Below are positions 25,899 to 33,658 of a stretch of DNA of 64,000 nt, piece by piece. The stretch covers positions 620,001 to 684,000 of the forward strand of contig NZ_QZEY01000002.1 of NCBI RefSeq assembly GCF_003594875.1, written 5' to 3'. A model generated the notes under the pieces. It searched no databases and was not told the DNA's origin. It saw only the letters and a list, made by a program, of their open reading frames with translations. The translations under genes and the position numbers were made by a program. Numbering within the stretch: the first letter of the stretch is position 1; each line of letters starts with the position of its first letter. This DNA is from Bailinhaonella thermotolerans (GTDB lineage Bacteria; Actinomycetota; Actinomycetes; Streptosporangiales; Streptosporangiaceae).

Positions 25899-26081
25899 AT
25901 GAGACGAGTCGTCACCAGGCTGGCCGACCGGATGCTGGCCGTGTTCGCCCCGCGCGCGGAGGTGTCCGCCGCCTGCCAGTACTGCGGGGTGGGCGAGTAC
26001 AAGAACTGCGTCCGCGTCCGCGACTGCAGCACCGGCGTGTGCAAGTGGGTCACCTACTGCGACCTCTGCGGCACGTGCTGA
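25899..26081 (+). CDS. 60-residue cysteine-rich peptide precursor (candidate)
   Basis: A 60-residue protein with GGAGGAGGA directly before the ATG. Residues 1-24 are basic and amphipathic (MRRVVTRLADRMLAVFAPRA) and end in VSA-A, an AxA-like cleavage motif. Residues 25-60 hold eight cysteines at 26, 29, 37, 43, 48, 54, 57 and 60, including CxxC and a C-terminal CxxCxxC, and end with Cys. An S26 signal-peptidase-like gene follows 111 bases downstream. The pattern suggests a leader removed by this peptidase and a disulfide-rich or metal-binding core. No lanthionine or radical-SAM enzyme lies near. Function unknown. Confidence 0.7.
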   Translation: MRRVVTRLADRMLAVFAPRAEVSAACQYCGVGEYKNCVRVRDCSTGVCKWVTYCDLCGTC

Positions 26082-26192
26082 GGTCCCGCCCCACCGGCCG
26101 CGGCCCCGGCCCGCGCTGACGGCCGCGGCGGAATCCCGGCGGGCCTGGCGGGTCCGGCGGGTCCGGCGGCGGCGACGGAACCGAGGTGAGGG

Positions 26193-26693
26193 ATGACGCT
26201 CCAGGTGCTCCAGGTCCTCCCGGCCGCCCTGGTGGTCGCGGCCGTCCCGGCGGTCGCGGCCCTGGCATGGCTCCGCGCACGCGTGGTCGTGGCCACCGTC
26301 CACGGGATGAGCATGGAACCGGCCCTGTCCGACGGGGACCTGATCCTCGTGCGGCGCGTGCCCTTCTCACGGGTCCGGCGGGACGACGTCGTCGTGGTGG
26401 AGCAGGACGTCCCCCGCGCCGCGCGGGACGAGGAGTCCCGCCCGCCGGCCCCCGGGGCCAGGGCGTACGTCGTCAAGCGCGTCGCCGCCCTCCCCGGCGA
26501 CACCGTGCCCGCGGACTTCCCGGGCGCGGGCCCCGTCCGGCCCGGCGAGATCGTCCCCGCGGGGAGGCTGCTGCTCCTCGCCGACAACCCCGCCACCAGG
26601 GCGGACTCCCGCGGGCACGGCTACTACCTCGCCGGGGACGTCACCGGCGTGATGGTCCGCCGGATCGCCGCCGGCGCGGCCCGGCGCCGCTGA
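26193..26693 (+). CDS. S26-family signal peptidase-like membrane protease
   Basis: A 166-residue protease with one N-terminal membrane helix (about 5-27). The catalytic Ser40 is in VHGMSMEPALSDGD, and Lys95 in AYVVKRVAALPGD; the later box LADNPATRADSRGHGYY is the conserved region E. It is shorter than housekeeping LepB and lacks its insert, as in dedicated maturation proteases (for example those of nickel superoxide dismutase). Starts at ATG 26193 after GAGGTGAGGG. It follows the Cys-rich peptide gene and ends in a strong hairpin, so the two form a short unit in which it likely processes that peptide. Confidence 0.85.
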   Translation: MTLQVLQVLPAALVVAAVPAVAALAWLRARVVVATVHGMSMEPALSDGDLILVRRVPFSRVRRDDVVVVEQDVPRAARDEESRPPAPGARAYVVKRVAALPGDTVPADFPGAGPVRPGEIVPAGRLLLLADNPATRADSRGHGYYLAGDVTGVMVRRIAAGAARRR

Positions 26694-26745
26694 CCCCGCC
26701 GGCCCCCTCCCCTCCCCTCCCTCTTCCCGCGCCCCGCCGAGGGGG

Positions 26746-26782
26746 CGGTACGGCTCCCGCCCGCGTGGCGGGAGCCGTACCG
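26746..26782 (+). terminator. Perfect 16-bp hairpin terminator
   Basis: CGGTACGGCTCCCGCC (26746-26761) and its complement (26767-26782) flank a 5-base loop, 53 bases after the S26 peptidase stop. A GC-rich stem without T-run, as common in high-GC actinobacteria. Confidence 0.75.
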
Positions 26783-26844
26783 GCGCGGAGCCGCGGGAAG
26801 ATCCACGGGGACGGGCACCGAGTGCGACCTGGCAGGCTAGAGGC

Positions 26845-27996
26845 GTGACAACGCGCGAGGACACCGCGCGGCGGCTGGAGCGGGCCACGGGCGCGCTCGG
26901 CACGGCCGCGATGGCGAGGATGGAAGAGCGGCTGCCCTGGTTCCGCAAGATGTCGGCGGAGGACCGGTCCTGGATCGGGCTGGTGGCGCAGGCGGGCATG
27001 GCGGCCTTCGTGGACTGGTTCCACCACCCCGAGCGGGGGGCGGCGCCCAGCATCGAGATCTTCGGCACCGCGCCCCGCGAGCTGACCCGCAGCGTCTCGC
27101 TCCAGCAGACCGTGGAATTCACCCGCGTGGTGGTCGAGGTCGTCGAGGAGCGGGTGGAGGAGCTGGCCGCGCCGGGCGGGGCCGAGGAGCTCCGGCACGC
27201 CATAGCGCTCTACAGCCGCGACGTGGCGTTCGCGGCGGCGCGGGTCTACGCCGAGGTGGCCGAGGCCCGGGGCGCGTGGGACGCCCGGCTGGAGGCCCTG
27301 ATCGTGGACGCGCTGGTGCGCGGCGAGGTGGACGACGGGCTGCACTCGTGGGCGGCGGCGCTGGGCTGGACGTCGAGCCCGGTCGTGGTGATCGCCGGGC
27401 ACACGCCGGACGAGGACCCCAAGACGGTGATCGACGGCATCCGCGACCTGGGCCGCCGGGTCGGGCTGGACATGCTGGCCGGGATCCAGGCGGGCCGCCT
27501 CGTGGTGATCATCGGCGGGGCGGAGGACAGCGTCGCCGCCTCCCGGCACGTGGTCTCCCGGTTCGGGCCGGGCCCGGTCGTGCTCGGCCCCGAGGTGACC
27601 GAGCTGCACGCCGCCACCCGCTCGGCCGCCGCCGCGATCGCGGGCCTGCGCGCGGCCCCGGCCTGGCCGGACGCCCCCCGCCCGGTGCTGGCCGAGGACC
27701 TGCTGGCCGAGCGGGCGCTGGACGGCGACGCCGAGGCTCGGGCGCAGCTCGTGGAGCAGGTGTACCTCCCGCTGGCCGGAACGCCGCTGCTGGAGACCCT
27801 GGCCACCTACCTGGAGCAGGGCACCTCCCTGGAGGCGACGGCGCGGCTGCTGTTCGTCCACCCCAACACCGTCCGCTACCGGCTGCGCAAGGTCACCGAG
27901 CTGACCGGTTACCAGCCCGCCGACGGCCGTTCGGCGCTGACCTTGCAAGTCGGGATCATCCTCGGCAGGCTGAGCGAGGCGGCCTCGCCGGGGTGA
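26845..27996 (+). CDS. fasR: PucR/CdaR-type regulator of fatty acid synthesis (FasR)
   Basis: A 383-residue protein with the layout of Streptomyces FasR: a GGDEF-like helper domain in the middle and a C-terminal PucR helix-turn-helix (LEATARLLFVHPNTVRYRLRKVTELTGY, about 330-358). The N-terminus matches FasR (WFRKMSAEDRSWIGLVAQAG and SLQQTVEFTRVVVEVVEERV). FasR activates the fab operon, and fabD follows in the same direction 186 bases downstream, exactly as in Streptomyces. Start GTG 26845, with no strong ribosome site. Confidence 0.93.
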   Translation: MTTREDTARRLERATGALGTAAMARMEERLPWFRKMSAEDRSWIGLVAQAGMAAFVDWFHHPERGAAPSIEIFGTAPRELTRSVSLQQTVEFTRVVVEVVEERVEELAAPGGAEELRHAIALYSRDVAFAAARVYAEVAEARGAWDARLEALIVDALVRGEVDDGLHSWAAALGWTSSPVVVIAGHTPDEDPKTVIDGIRDLGRRVGLDMLAGIQAGRLVVIIGGAEDSVAASRHVVSRFGPGPVVLGPEVTELHAATRSAAAAIAGLRAAPAWPDAPRPVLAEDLLAERALDGDAEARAQLVEQVYLPLAGTPLLETLATYLEQGTSLEATARLLFVHPNTVRYRLRKVTELTGYQPADGRSALTLQVGIILGRLSEAASPG

Positions 27997-28127
27997 GCCG
28001 AGCCGCCGCGCGCCCGTGAGCGCACGATCACGGACGGCGAGCGGTGACGCGCGCGGAACCCTAGCGCATCGGACCGAAACACGCGCGCAACCGGACCTGT
28101 GGGACTTCTACAAAATCGGGCCGACAA

Positions 28128-28160
28128 ACTTCGTTGGGATCGCCATCGTTGTGGCGAAGT
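28128..28160 (+). promoter_or_regulatory. Nested inverted repeats upstream of fabD (candidate FasR site)
   Basis: ACTTCG (28128-28133) and CGAAGT (28155-28160) enclose CGCCA (28141-28145) and TGGCG (28152-28156). The site lies 23-55 bases before the chosen fabD start. Streptomyces FasR binds upstream of fabD; whether this sequence is the site here is inference. Confidence 0.5.
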
Positions 28161-28182
28161 CCTACAGGGCATGGTGGACCTT

Positions 28183-29343
28183 GTGCTCGTCATCCTCGCT
28201 CCGGGCCAAGGCGCCCAGACCCCAGGCTTCCTCACTCCCTGGCTCGACGTTCCCGGCGTACGGGAGCGCCTGACCGAGTGGTCGGAGGTGGCCGGGCTCG
28301 ACCTCGTCAGGTACGGCACGACCGCGGACGCCGACGAGATCCGTGACACGGCGGTGGCGCAGCCGCTGCTGGTCGCGGCCGGGCTGGTCGCCGCCGACGC
28401 GTTGTTCGGCCACGTCGAGGACACGCCGTTGGTGGTGTCGGGCGCGGCCGGGCACAGCGTGGGCGAGCTCACCGCCGCGGCCCTGGCCGGCGTGCTGACC
28501 CCCGAGGAGGCGCTGCGGCTCGTGCGCGAGCGCGGCTCGGCCATGGCCAAGGCCGCCTCCGTCACCGAGACCGGCATGACCGCGATCCTCGGCGGCGCCG
28601 AGGCGGACGTGCTCGCCGCGCTCGACCGGCACGGCCTGACGCCCGCGAACATGAACGGCGCGGGCCAGATCGTGGCCGGCGGGACCACCGAGCAGCTCGC
28701 CGCCTTCGCCGCCGACCCGCCCCCCCGCGCCCGCCTGCGCCCGCTGTCGGTCGCGGGGGCGTTCCACACCTCCCACATGGCCCCCGCCGTGGACCACCTG
28801 CGCGAGGCCGCCGCGGGCGTGCGCCCGTCGGACCCGCGCACCCGCCTGCTGTCGAACTACGACGGCGCGGTGGTCGAGAGCGGGCAGGAGTTCCTGGAGC
28901 GCCTGATCGCCCAGGTGAGCAACCCGGTGCGCTGGGACGCCTGCATGGCCACGATGTCGGAGCTGGGCGTCACCGCCGTCATCGAGCTGCCCCCGGCGGG
29001 CACGCTCGTGGGCCTGGCCAAGCGCGCCCTGCCCGGCGTCGAGACGCTCGCCGTCAAGACCCCCGCCGACCTGGCCGCCGCGCGCGCCCTGGTCGCCGCG
29101 CACCACACCGCCGTGCCCGAGCCGGAGTGGCGGCTGCTGGTCGCCCCGATGGGCGGCACGTTCGTGCGGCCCGAGGCGGCCGAGAACCTCGCCGAGGGCG
29201 AGGCGGCCGGGGCCATCCGCGTGCGCCGGGACGACAACCCGGTCACCGTGCCCTTCGCCGCCCGCGTCATCGAGTGGCTCGCCGAGGACGGCGACCCGGT
29301 GAGCCCCGGCCAGCCCCTCGTCCGTCTGGAGGTCGCGAAGTGA
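28183..29343 (+). CDS. fabD: Malonyl-CoA:ACP transacylase fused to a biotinyl-like domain lacking its lysine
   Basis: A 386-residue protein. Residues 1-305 are FabD: LVILAPGQGAQTPGF, nucleophile Ser92 in AAGHSVGELTAAALAG, and His195 in GAFHTSHM. It moves malonyl from CoA to ACP. Residues about 316-386 form an extra domain like the biotin carboxyl carrier: VAPMGGTFVRPE at its start and VPFAARVIEWLAEDGDPVSP then GQPLVRLEV at its end. The segment that should hold E-A-M-K-M instead reads RVRRDDNPVTV, so an Arg replaces the biotinylated Lys. Start GTG 28183 matches the usual FabD N-terminus; ATG 28171 is an alternative. GTGA overlap with fabH. Confidence 0.93.
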   Translation: MLVILAPGQGAQTPGFLTPWLDVPGVRERLTEWSEVAGLDLVRYGTTADADEIRDTAVAQPLLVAAGLVAADALFGHVEDTPLVVSGAAGHSVGELTAAALAGVLTPEEALRLVRERGSAMAKAASVTETGMTAILGGAEADVLAALDRHGLTPANMNGAGQIVAGGTTEQLAAFAADPPPRARLRPLSVAGAFHTSHMAPAVDHLREAAAGVRPSDPRTRLLSNYDGAVVESGQEFLERLIAQVSNPVRWDACMATMSELGVTAVIELPPAGTLVGLAKRALPGVETLAVKTPADLAAARALVAAHHTAVPEPEWRLLVAPMGGTFVRPEAAENLAEGEAAGAIRVRRDDNPVTVPFAARVIEWLAEDGDPVSPGQPLVRLEVAK

Positions 29344-30299
29344 TCAGCTCTCCCCCCGGCTCCCCGGGCGCACGCGTCCTGGCCTTCGGCGGCTACCAGC
29401 CGAGCCGGGTCGTCACCAACGACGACCTCGCCAAGACCATGGACACCAACGACGAGTGGATCCGGTCCCGGGTGGGCATCGCCTCGCGCCGCATCGCCGA
29501 GGCCGACGAGTCCCCCGTGGACATGGCCGTCCACGCCGGCGGGAAGGCGCTGGCCGCCAGCGGCCTGGCCGCCGCCGACATCGACCTGGTGATCGTGGCC
29601 ACCTGCTCCATGGAGACCGCGATCCCCAACGCCGCCGGCCGCGTCGCGCACCGGCTCGGCATCCAGGCCCCCGGGGCGTACGACGTCAACGCCGCCTGCG
29701 CGGGCTTCTGCTACGCGCTCTCGGCCGCCAGCGACGCGATCCGCGCCGGGTCGGCCCGGCACGTGCTCGTCGTGGGCACCGAGAAGATGTCCCAGTGGGT
29801 GGACCCGGGCGACCGCTCCACCGCCGTGATCTTCGCGGACGGCGCGGGCGCCGCCGTCGTGGGCCCCTCCGAGACCCCGGGCATCGGCCCGGTGGCCTGG
29901 GGCAGCGCGGGCGACAAGGCCGACGTGATCAGCGTCGCCGACCGCCGCTCGCACCTGTTCCAGGAGGGCCAGGCGGTCTTCCGCTGGGCCACCACCTCGC
30001 TCCACCCGGTCGCCAGGGCGGCCTGCGAGCGCGCGGGCGTGGACCCCGCCTCCCTGGCGGCGTTCGTGCCGCACCAGGCCAACCTGCGCATCGTCGAGGC
30101 GATCGCGCGGCGGCTCGGCGCGGACGGCGCCGTGATCGCCAGGGACATCGTCGACGCGGGCAACACCTCGGCCGCGTCGATCCCGCTGGCGCTCTCCCGC
30201 ATGATCGAGCGCGGCGAGGTGCGGTCCGGCGGCCTGGCGCTGCTGCTGGGCTTCGGCGCCGGCCTGACCTACGCCGGGCAGGTCATCGAGCTTCCCTGA
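29340..30299 (+). CDS. fabH: Beta-ketoacyl-ACP synthase III
   Basis: A 319-residue FabH that condenses acetyl- or branched acyl-CoA with malonyl-ACP to begin fatty acid synthesis. Catalytic Cys120 is in DVNAACAGFCYAL, His in FVPHQANLRI and Asn in DAGNTSAASIP. The N-terminal TNDEWIRSRVGIASRRIA block is typical. The GTG start overlaps the fabD stop (GTGA) with GGAGGTCGC before it, so translation is coupled to fabD. Confidence 0.95.
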   Translation: MISSPPGSPGARVLAFGGYQPSRVVTNDDLAKTMDTNDEWIRSRVGIASRRIAEADESPVDMAVHAGGKALAASGLAAADIDLVIVATCSMETAIPNAAGRVAHRLGIQAPGAYDVNAACAGFCYALSAASDAIRAGSARHVLVVGTEKMSQWVDPGDRSTAVIFADGAGAAVVGPSETPGIGPVAWGSAGDKADVISVADRRSHLFQEGQAVFRWATTSLHPVARAACERAGVDPASLAAFVPHQANLRIVEAIARRLGADGAVIARDIVDAGNTSAASIPLALSRMIERGEVRSGGLALLLGFGAGLTYAGQVIELP

Positions 30300-30407
30300 C
30301 CCGTACGGACGACGTCGTCCGCACACCGCAAGACCGCCGGAGGGCCTCCGCGAGGAGCGCTCCGGCGGAGAACACCAACCGAAGTACCGCTAAGGAGCGA
30401 ACGAGTA

Positions 30408-30647
30408 ATGACCATGACCGAGCAGGACATCCTCGCCGGCCTCGGCAAGATCGTGAACGAGATCACCGGCATCCCCGCGGGCGAGGTGACCCCGGAGAAG
30501 AGCTTCGTCGACGACCTCGACATCGACTCGCTCTCCATGGTCGAGATCGCCGTCGCGGCGCAGGACGAGTTCGGCGTCGAGATCCCCGACGACCAGCTCA
30601 AGAACCTCAAGACCGTCAAGGACGTCATCGGCTACATCCAGGGCTGA
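30408..30647 (+). CDS. acpP: Acyl carrier protein
   Basis: A 79-residue acidic ACP. Ser41 in the DLDIDSLSMVEI motif receives the phosphopantetheine arm. The helices and the terminal KTVKDVIGYIQG block are complete. AAGGAG lies 10 bases before the first ATG; a second ATG two codons later is also possible. It sits between fabH and fabF, as in Streptomyces. Confidence 0.96.
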   Translation: MTMTEQDILAGLGKIVNEITGIPAGEVTPEKSFVDDLDIDSLSMVEIAVAAQDEFGVEIPDDQLKNLKTVKDVIGYIQG

Positions 30648-30669
30648 CCTGGGCGAGGAGATAACCATC

Positions 30670-31905
30670 ATGAGCACGGACCGGGTACGCGTCGTCGTCA
30701 CCGGAGTCGGGGCGACCACGCCCGTGGGTGGAGACGCTGAGTCGACCTGGTCGGCGCTGCTCGCGGGGCGTTCCGGCGTGCGGGCGCTGACCGAGGAGTG
30801 GGTCGACGCGCTGCCGGTGAAGTTCGCCGGCGTGGCCGCGGTGGACCCCGCCGGGGTGCTGCCCCGGCCGGAGGCCCGGCGCCTGGACAGGAGCGAGCAG
30901 TTCGCGCTGATCGCCGCCCGCGAGGCGTGGCAGAACGCCGGCGCCCCGACGGTGGACCCCGAGCGCCTCGGGGTCTCCGTGTCGAGCGGCATCGGCGGGA
31001 TCAACACGACCCTGTCGGCCTACGACACCTTCAAGGAGAAGGGCTGGCAGCGGCTCTCGCCGTTCACCGTTCCGATGCTCATGCCCAACGGCCCCGCGGC
31101 GTGGGTGGGCCTTGACCTCGGCGCCATGGCCGGCGTTCACGGCACCGTGAGCGCGTGTGCCTCCGGCGCCGAGGCGATCGGGTACGCCATCGACATGATC
31201 CGCACCGGCCGCGCCGACGTCGTCGTGGCCGGCGGCACGGAGGCGGCGATCCACCCGCTCAACCTGGCCTCCTTCGCCGCGGCGCGGGCCATGTCCATGC
31301 GCAACGACGAGCCGGAGAAGGCGTCGCGGCCGTTCGACCGGTCCCGCGACGGCTTCGTGCTCGGCGAGGGCGCTGGAGTCCTCGTGCTGGAGTCGCTGGA
31401 ACACGCGACCGCGCGCGGGGCGGACATCCTGGCCGAGGCGCTGGGCGTGGGCTACTCCGCCGACTCGTACCACATCACCGGGCCGGAGCCGGACGGCCGC
31501 GGCGTCATCTTGGCGCTCACCCGCCTGCTGGAGCACTCCCAGCTCGATCCGGCCGAGATCGCGCACGTCAACGCGCACGCCACCTCGACCCCCGCGGGCG
31601 ACGTGATCGAGACCCGGGCCATCGCCAAGGCGCTCGGCAGCCGCCCGATCGTCACCTCGACCAAGTCCATGACCGGCCACCTGCTGGGCGGCGCGGGCGG
31701 GATCGAGTCCGTGGCGACCGTCCTGGCCTTGCGCGATCGCGTGTCTCCGCCGACGATCAACCTCGACGACCTCGACGACGGCATCGAGGTGCCCATCGCC
31801 GCCAACGCGGCGCGGGAGCTGCCCGCCACGGGCCGGATCGCCGCGGTCAACAACTCGTTCGGGTTCGGCGGCCACAACGTCGCCGTCGCCTTCGCCACGG
31901 TCTGA
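30670..31905 (+). CDS. fabF: Beta-ketoacyl-ACP synthase II
   Basis: A 411-residue KAS II that elongates acyl-ACP. The nucleophile is Cys163 in TVSACASGAEAIGYA; the two histidines are in HVNAHATSTPAGD and TKSMTGHLLGGAGG; NNSFGFGGHN ends the active site. Starts at ATG 30670 after GAGGAGAT, 22 bases after acpP. All catalytic parts are intact. Confidence 0.96.
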   Translation: MSTDRVRVVVTGVGATTPVGGDAESTWSALLAGRSGVRALTEEWVDALPVKFAGVAAVDPAGVLPRPEARRLDRSEQFALIAAREAWQNAGAPTVDPERLGVSVSSGIGGINTTLSAYDTFKEKGWQRLSPFTVPMLMPNGPAAWVGLDLGAMAGVHGTVSACASGAEAIGYAIDMIRTGRADVVVAGGTEAAIHPLNLASFAAARAMSMRNDEPEKASRPFDRSRDGFVLGEGAGVLVLESLEHATARGADILAEALGVGYSADSYHITGPEPDGRGVILALTRLLEHSQLDPAEIAHVNAHATSTPAGDVIETRAIAKALGSRPIVTSTKSMTGHLLGGAGGIESVATVLALRDRVSPPTINLDDLDDGIEVPIAANAARELPATGRIAAVNNSFGFGGHNVAVAFATV

Positions 31906-31922
31906 GTTCGAAGGAGCTGGTA

Positions 31923-33350
31923 GTGACCGTTCTCGACAACATCTCGGCGCCCGCCGGGCCGGAGGAGGCGCCGCGCGATCCGCGGGACCCCCTGGGCCGC
32001 CTGGAGACCTTCTTCGACAGCGGGTCCGTGCGGCTGATCACCCCCGAGGACCGCAGCGGCGTGCTGGCCGCCATGGGCCGGGTCGAGGGCCTGCCCGTCG
32101 TGGCCTTCGCCAGCGACCCCCGCGTGCAGGGCGGCGCGATGGGCGCCGAGGGCTGCGACCACATCGTGGCCGCCTACGACGCCGCCGTGCGCGAGCGCGT
32201 GCCGGTCGTCGGCCTGTGGCACTCGGGCGGGGCGCGGCTCGCCGAGGGCGCGGAGAGCCTGCACAGCGTGGGCCGCGTCTTCGCCGCCATGACCCACGCC
32301 TCCGGCGTCGTGCCGCAGATCTCCGTCGTCCTCGGCCCCGCGGCCGGCGGCGCGGCGTACGGCCCGGCGCTGACCGACATCGTGATCCTGTCCGAGCAGG
32401 GCCGCATCTTCGTCACCGGGCCCGACGTGGTCCGCAGCGTCACCGGCGAGGACGTGGACATGGCCCGCCTGGGCGGCCCCGAGCCGCACAGCCGGCGCAG
32501 CGGCGTGGTCCACGTGGTCACGCCGACCGACGCCGAGGCCTATCTCACCGCCCGCCGGCTGACCCTCCTGCTCGGCCACCAGGGCCGGATGCGCCAGGCC
32601 GAGATCGACGACATCGACTTCTCCGAGCTGCTGCCGGAGTCGGCCCGCCGCGCCTACGACGTGCACCCGCTCATCGGCGGGCTGCTCGACGAGGAGGGCG
32701 TGGAGCTGCACCCGCGCTGGGCGCCGAACATCGTCACGACGCTGGGCCGCTTCGGCGGGCGCACCATCGGCGTGATCGCCAACAACCCGATGCGGCTCGG
32801 CGGTTGCCTCGACGCCACCTCGGCCGAGAAGGCCGCGCGGTTCGTGCGCATGTGCGACGCGTTCGGCGTGCCGCTCGTGGTCCTGGTGGACGTGCCGGGG
32901 TACCTCCCCGGCGTCGGCCAGGAGTGGGACGGCGTCGTGCGCCGCGGCGCCAAGCTGCTGCACGCGTTCGCCGAGGCCACCGTGCCCCGGGTCACGCTCG
33001 TCACCCGCAAGGCGTACGGCGGCGCGTACATCGCCATGAACTCCCGCTCGCTCGGCGCGACCCGCGTGTTCGCGTGGCCGACCGCCGAGATCGGGGTCAC
33101 CGGCGCCGTCGCCGCGGTGCGCGTGCTGCACCGGCGCAGGCTCGCCGAGTGCGCCACCGACGAGGAGCGCGCGGCGCTGGAGACCGAGCTCGCGGCCGAG
33201 CACGAGCGGGTGTCGGGCGGCATCGCCAAGGCCGTCGAGATGGGCGTGGTGGACGAGGTGGTGGAGCCGGCCAAGACGCGCGGCGCGATCGCCCGGGCCA
33301 TCGCCCAGCACCCCCCGACCCGCGGCGCCCACGGGAACATCCCCCTGTAG
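31923..33350 (+). CDS. Acyl-CoA carboxylase carboxyltransferase (beta) subunit
   Basis: A 475-residue carboxyltransferase of the AccD/PccB type. The N-terminal half has LWHSGGARLAEGAESL and VLGPAAGGAAYGPALTD, which form the CoA-side oxyanion hole; the C-terminal half has VDVPGYLPGVGQEWDGVVRRGAKLL and KAYGGAYIAMNSRSLGA. It carries carboxyl from biotin to acetyl- or propionyl-CoA. Its start GTG 31923 is 17 bases after fabF with GAAGGAG upstream, so it is the last gene of the fab operon and probably supplies malonyl-CoA or methylmalonyl-CoA. No biotin carboxylase or biotin carrier gene is in the window. Confidence 0.92.
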   Translation: MTVLDNISAPAGPEEAPRDPRDPLGRLETFFDSGSVRLITPEDRSGVLAAMGRVEGLPVVAFASDPRVQGGAMGAEGCDHIVAAYDAAVRERVPVVGLWHSGGARLAEGAESLHSVGRVFAAMTHASGVVPQISVVLGPAAGGAAYGPALTDIVILSEQGRIFVTGPDVVRSVTGEDVDMARLGGPEPHSRRSGVVHVVTPTDAEAYLTARRLTLLLGHQGRMRQAEIDDIDFSELLPESARRAYDVHPLIGGLLDEEGVELHPRWAPNIVTTLGRFGGRTIGVIANNPMRLGGCLDATSAEKAARFVRMCDAFGVPLVVLVDVPGYLPGVGQEWDGVVRRGAKLLHAFAEATVPRVTLVTRKAYGGAYIAMNSRSLGATRVFAWPTAEIGVTGAVAAVRVLHRRRLAECATDEERAALETELAAEHERVSGGIAKAVEMGVVDEVVEPAKTRGAIARAIAQHPPTRGAHGNIPL

Positions 33351-33362
33351 CCCCGCGCGAGA

Positions 33363-33410
33363 GCACGCGAACGGCGCCCCGTCCCGGTGGACGGGGCGCC
33401 GTTCGCGTGC
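33363..33410 (+). terminator. Perfect 22-bp hairpin ending the fab operon
   Basis: A 22-base arm (33363-33384) and its exact complement (33389-33410) leave a CGGT tetraloop, starting 12 bases after the carboxylase stop codon. The longest perfect stem in the window. No T-run follows; it probably works as a terminator and as a 3' mRNA shield. Confidence 0.85.
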
Positions 33411-33469
33411 CCGGCCCTCCCCGCCGCGGCCCCGCCCCGGGCGCACGCGCCGGCCGTACCGCGCCGGGC

Positions 33470-33556
33470 CGACCCGGGCGACCCCTCCCGGGGCCCGGCA
33501 GACCCGGGCGAGCCGTACCGCGGCCGGGCCGATCCGGGCGAGCCGTTCCCGGGCAT
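33470..33556. repeat. Three imperfect GA(C/T)CCGGGCGA repeats
   Basis: GACCCGGGCGACCC, GACCCGGGCGAGCC and GATCCGGGCGAGCC recur at about 30-base spacing between the two facing terminators. Function unknown. Confidence 0.6.
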
Positions 33557-33563
33557 AACGAAG

Positions 33564-33591
33564 GGCGCCCCGTCCTCGCGGACGGGGCGCC
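33564..33591 (-). terminator. 12-bp hairpin facing the fab terminator
   Basis: GGCGCCCCGTCC (33564-33575) pairs with GGACGGGGCGCC (33580-33591) over a TCGC loop. The stem repeats the core of the fab terminator and lies 67 bases downstream of the DUF3145 stop, so it probably ends that transcript. Confidence 0.7.
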
Positions 33592-33658
33592 GTCTCGTCG
33601 TCTCAGGTCACGGGCCGCCCGGGCGCCGCCGGAGGGGGCGCGGGGGGCCGGGGTGGCG

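Noticed and set aside
25899-26693. Complete lanthipeptide or other RiPP cluster
   Set aside because: A precursor-like peptide and protease exist, but no dehydratase, cyclase, radical-SAM enzyme or dedicated exporter lies nearby, so I did not assign a RiPP class.
29127-29339. FabH starting upstream within fabD
   Set aside because: The upstream frame is an Arg/Gly-rich shadow of fabD. FabH family length and GGAGG support GTG 29340.
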